Shown one piece after another: positions 13,850 through 15,650 of a stretch of DNA of 15,650 nucleotides (its first letter is position 1; each line of letters begins with the position of its first letter). The notes under the pieces are model-generated. The model worked only from the letters and a program-made list of their open reading frames with translations, did no database searches and was not told the origin of the DNA. A program made the translations under genes and the position numbers. The stretch is from an uncultured Clostridia bacterium (GTDB lineage: Bacteria; Bacillota; Clostridia; Oscillospirales; Ruminococcaceae): the NCBI GenBank assembly GCA_947385505.1, contig CANDLP010000013.1:1-15650 (forward strand). The letters run 5' to 3'.

Positions 13850-13915
13850 GTTATAAAGAGGAGAAGCATAGGCATAGGATTAAAATTATCACCCAAAAGA
13901 AAGGAAGCTGAAAAA

Positions 13916-14845
13916 ATGTCATTTGACCGACTGATCGAAAAAATAGCTCAGACAAACAATCCGACCGTTGCGGGTCTCGATCCCAAGCTGGACTATATTC
14001 CGAATTTTCTAAAGGAAAAGGCGTTCGAGAAATACGGTGAATCTCTTAAAGGAGCATCAAAGGCGCTGCTTTGGTTTAATAAAGGGCTTATTGACGCGCT
14101 CTGCGACATTGTCCCCGCTGTAAAGCCTCAGGCGGCATATTACGAAATGTACGGTTATTCGGGCTTAAAGACTCTTTATAAGACTCAGGAATACGCCCGT
14201 CAAAAGGGAATGTTTGTAATAACGGACGCTAAAAGAAACGATATAGGCACCACTATGGAAGCATATGCCATAGGTCATCTCGGAAAAGTAAAAGTGGGAA
14301 GTGAAGAGTACGAGCCTTTTTTGAGCGACGCGCTCACCGTAAACGGATATTTGGGAAGCGACGGAATAAACCCCGTCATAAAGGTCTGCAAACAGTATGA
14401 CAAGGGTATGTTCGTGCTTGCCAAAACCTCAAATCCTTCTTCGGGCGAATTGCAGGATATGAAGATAGGCGACCGCACGGTTTATGAGGTAATGGGGGAT
14501 ATGTGCGAGGAATGGGGAAAGGAGCTGCCCGGAAAATACGGTTACAGCGGCGTCGGCATAGTTGCGGGCGCTACATACCCCGAACAGATAGATATATTAA
14601 GAAAAAGACTTCCCCACACCTTCTTCCTTATTCCGGGATACGGCGCACAGGGGGCAAGCGCAAAGGATATTGCCGCCGCATTTGACGAAAATGGTCTGGG
14701 CGGTATAGTGAACAGTTCAAGAGGAATTATGTGCGCTTATCAAAAGGAAAAATGCGATGAAAGGGATTACGCGGGAGCAGCGCGGAGAGAAGCGATTCGT
14801 ATGCGCGATGAAATAATGAGCTTTGTAAACAGGATAAAGATATAA
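13916..14845 (+). CDS. pyrF: Orotidine 5'-phosphate decarboxylase PyrF (type 2)
   Basis: PyrF decarboxylates OMP to UMP, the last step of de novo UMP synthesis. The 309-aa product belongs to the longer type 2 subfamily. It has VAGLDPKLDYIP near the N-terminus, AVKPQAAYYE (Lys70) and the catalytic DAKRNDIGTT motif (Asp104, Lys106, Asp109) at about 104-113. LAKTSNPSSGELQ, GVGIVAGATYPEQ and the phosphate-loop IPGYGAQGASAKD followed by VNSSRGIM lie towards the C-terminus. The ATG at 13916 has AAAGGA (13900-13905) ten bases upstream. The frame is open back to a TTG at 13796, but those 40 residues would run through the inverted repeat, have no family match, and bypass that site. The 104-nt gap after the extended pyrC frame is unusual for a pyr operon. 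Confidence 0.96.
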   Translation: MSFDRLIEKIAQTNNPTVAGLDPKLDYIPNFLKEKAFEKYGESLKGASKALLWFNKGLIDALCDIVPAVKPQAAYYEMYGYSGLKTLYKTQEYARQKGMFVITDAKRNDIGTTMEAYAIGHLGKVKVGSEEYEPFLSDALTVNGYLGSDGINPVIKVCKQYDKGMFVLAKTSNPSSGELQDMKIGDRTVYEVMGDMCEEWGKELPGKYGYSGVGIVAGATYPEQIDILRKRLPHTFFLIPGYGAQGASAKDIAAAFDENGLGGIVNSSRGIMCAYQKEKCDERDYAGAARREAIRMRDEIMSFVNRIKI

Positions 14846-14896
14846 AATCCGTTAAGATTATATAAGCACTATACACAATGGAAAGGAATATGAAAA

Positions 14897-15650
14897 ATGG
14901 ACTTCGGAAAAGCGAAAACTGCGTACCTGATATTGTCGGACGGTACGGTTTTTAAAGGAAAAAGCTTCGGAAAAGAGGGGACGGTTATCGGTGAAACGGT
15001 TTTTACCACCGCGATGACAGGTTATCAGGAAACATTGACCGATCCCAGCTATTGCGGGCAGATAGTGACTCAGACCTTTCCCCTGATAGGAAACTACGGT
15101 GTAAACAGCTATGACGATGAGTCTGACGGAAGCGTTGTCAGCGGGTATGTGGTAAGGGAAAAATGCGACTTTCCCTCCAATTTCCGCTGTGAGGGAACAA
15201 TAGAAGATTATTTGAAAAAACACGGCATAGTCGGTATTTACGATATCGATACCAGACGGCTCACAAGAATTTTGCGCGAAACGGGCGTTATGAACGGAAT
15301 GATTACCACCGAGGATTTTGTTCTTAAAGACGTTCTTGAAAAATTAAAAAATTATAAGTCGGAAAGACCCGTGCCTAAGGTAAGCTGTAAAACCTCCGTT
15401 AAATTTGAAGCGGAAAATAAAAAATTCAGCGTGGTTCTTATGGATTACGGCTGTAAGTATAACATCAGGAAGGAGCTTGTAAACCGCGGCTGTGACGTTA
15501 CCGTAATGCCGTGGAACAGTACCGCCGAGGAGGTCTGCGCTTTGAACCCCGACGGTATAATGCTCTCAAACGGTCCGGGAGACCCTACCGACAACCCCGA
15601 AGCCATTGAAACATTGAAAAAACTTTCCGAGAAAAAGATACCTACCTTCG
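14897..15650 (+). CDS. carA: Carbamoyl-phosphate synthase small subunit CarA (3' partial)
   Basis: CarA hydrolyses glutamine and passes ammonia to CarB for carbamoyl-phosphate synthesis. From ATG 14897 the frame stays open to the right edge, showing 251 residues. The N-terminal domain has LILSDGTVFKGKSFG, GETVFTTAMTGYQETLTDPSY, IVTQTFPLIGNYG, and later GIYDIDTRRLTR. The glutamine amidotransferase domain starts near residue 175, with VVLMDYGCKYNI and LSNGPGDPTDNP. The window ends just before the catalytic-Cys GICLGHQ region, so activity cannot be judged. GAAAGGAA (14881-14888) serves this ATG; ATG 14890 is in another frame. As the third gene after pyrC-pyrF it supports a pyrimidine operon, with carB and pyrK/pyrD possibly beyond the edge. 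Confidence 0.96.
   Translation, partial: MDFGKAKTAYLILSDGTVFKGKSFGKEGTVIGETVFTTAMTGYQETLTDPSYCGQIVTQTFPLIGNYGVNSYDDESDGSVVSGYVVREKCDFPSNFRCEGTIEDYLKKHGIVGIYDIDTRRLTRILRETGVMNGMITTEDFVLKDVLEKLKNYKSERPVPKVSCKTSVKFEAENKKFSVVLMDYGCKYNIRKELVNRGCDVTVMPWNSTAEEVCALNPDGIMLSNGPGDPTDNPEAIETLKKLSEKKIPTF

Noticed and set aside
13796..13915. N-terminal extension of pyrF from a TTG
   Set aside because: The extra 40 residues run through the inverted repeat, have no family match, and bypass the AAAGGA site before ATG 13916.

Overview
The window reads as a chromosomal segment of a low-to-moderate GC Gram-positive anaerobe, most likely a member of the Clostridia (Oscillospiraceae/Ruminococcaceae-like). This is inferred from gene content and order: mutL-miaA-hfq, then yggS-sepF-ylmH-divIVA-lspA-rluD, a two-gene (split) transketolase, and pyrC-pyrF-carA. 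Sigma-A-type promoters and AGGAGG-type ribosome binding sites support it. All genes recognised are on the + strand. I see no IS element, prophage, CRISPR array, tRNA or rRNA.

Layout: (1) 1-1324, the end of mutL and complete miaA (mismatch repair; tRNA A37 prenylation), overlapping by 4 nt. (2) 1325-1724, a 400-nt non-coding stretch with an extended -10 promoter inside a palindrome, a spaced direct repeat and GC-rich hairpins, leading into hfq. (3) 1725-5198, hfq, an HlyD-like membrane-anchored coiled-coil protein, yggS, sepF and ylmH, tightly packed or overlapping. (4) 5199-8000, a gap with two strong inverted repeats, divIVA, a hairpin-rich gap, then lspA and rluD overlapping by 4 nt. (5) 8059-9372, a GNAT acetyltransferase with a more AT-rich look and a Cof-type HAD phosphatase. 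(6) 9382-11520, a clear promoter, a 58-aa DUF6440-like protein, both transketolase subunits, and a textbook terminator. (7) 11572-12345, an unassigned HEXXH protein. (8) 12457-15650, a clear promoter and the start of a de novo pyrimidine operon: pyrC, pyrF and carA (cut by the window end).

The genes form functional blocks: genome and RNA maintenance (mutL, miaA, hfq), cell division and envelope (sepF, ylmH, divIVA, lspA, with the HlyD-like protein and yggS alongside), central carbon metabolism (transketolase) and UMP synthesis (pyrC, pyrF, carA). The most noteworthy observation is in pyrC. An in-frame TGA cuts the protein at residue 407, but the same frame continues for 15 sense codons that read like the normal family C-terminus, with the TGA sitting where a Gly codon (GGA) is expected. 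Other points of interest are the structured hfq leader, the paired inverted repeats before divIVA, the hairpin cluster before lspA, the T8 run just after the pyr promoter and the HEXXH protein. I found no convincing wholly new multi-gene system.
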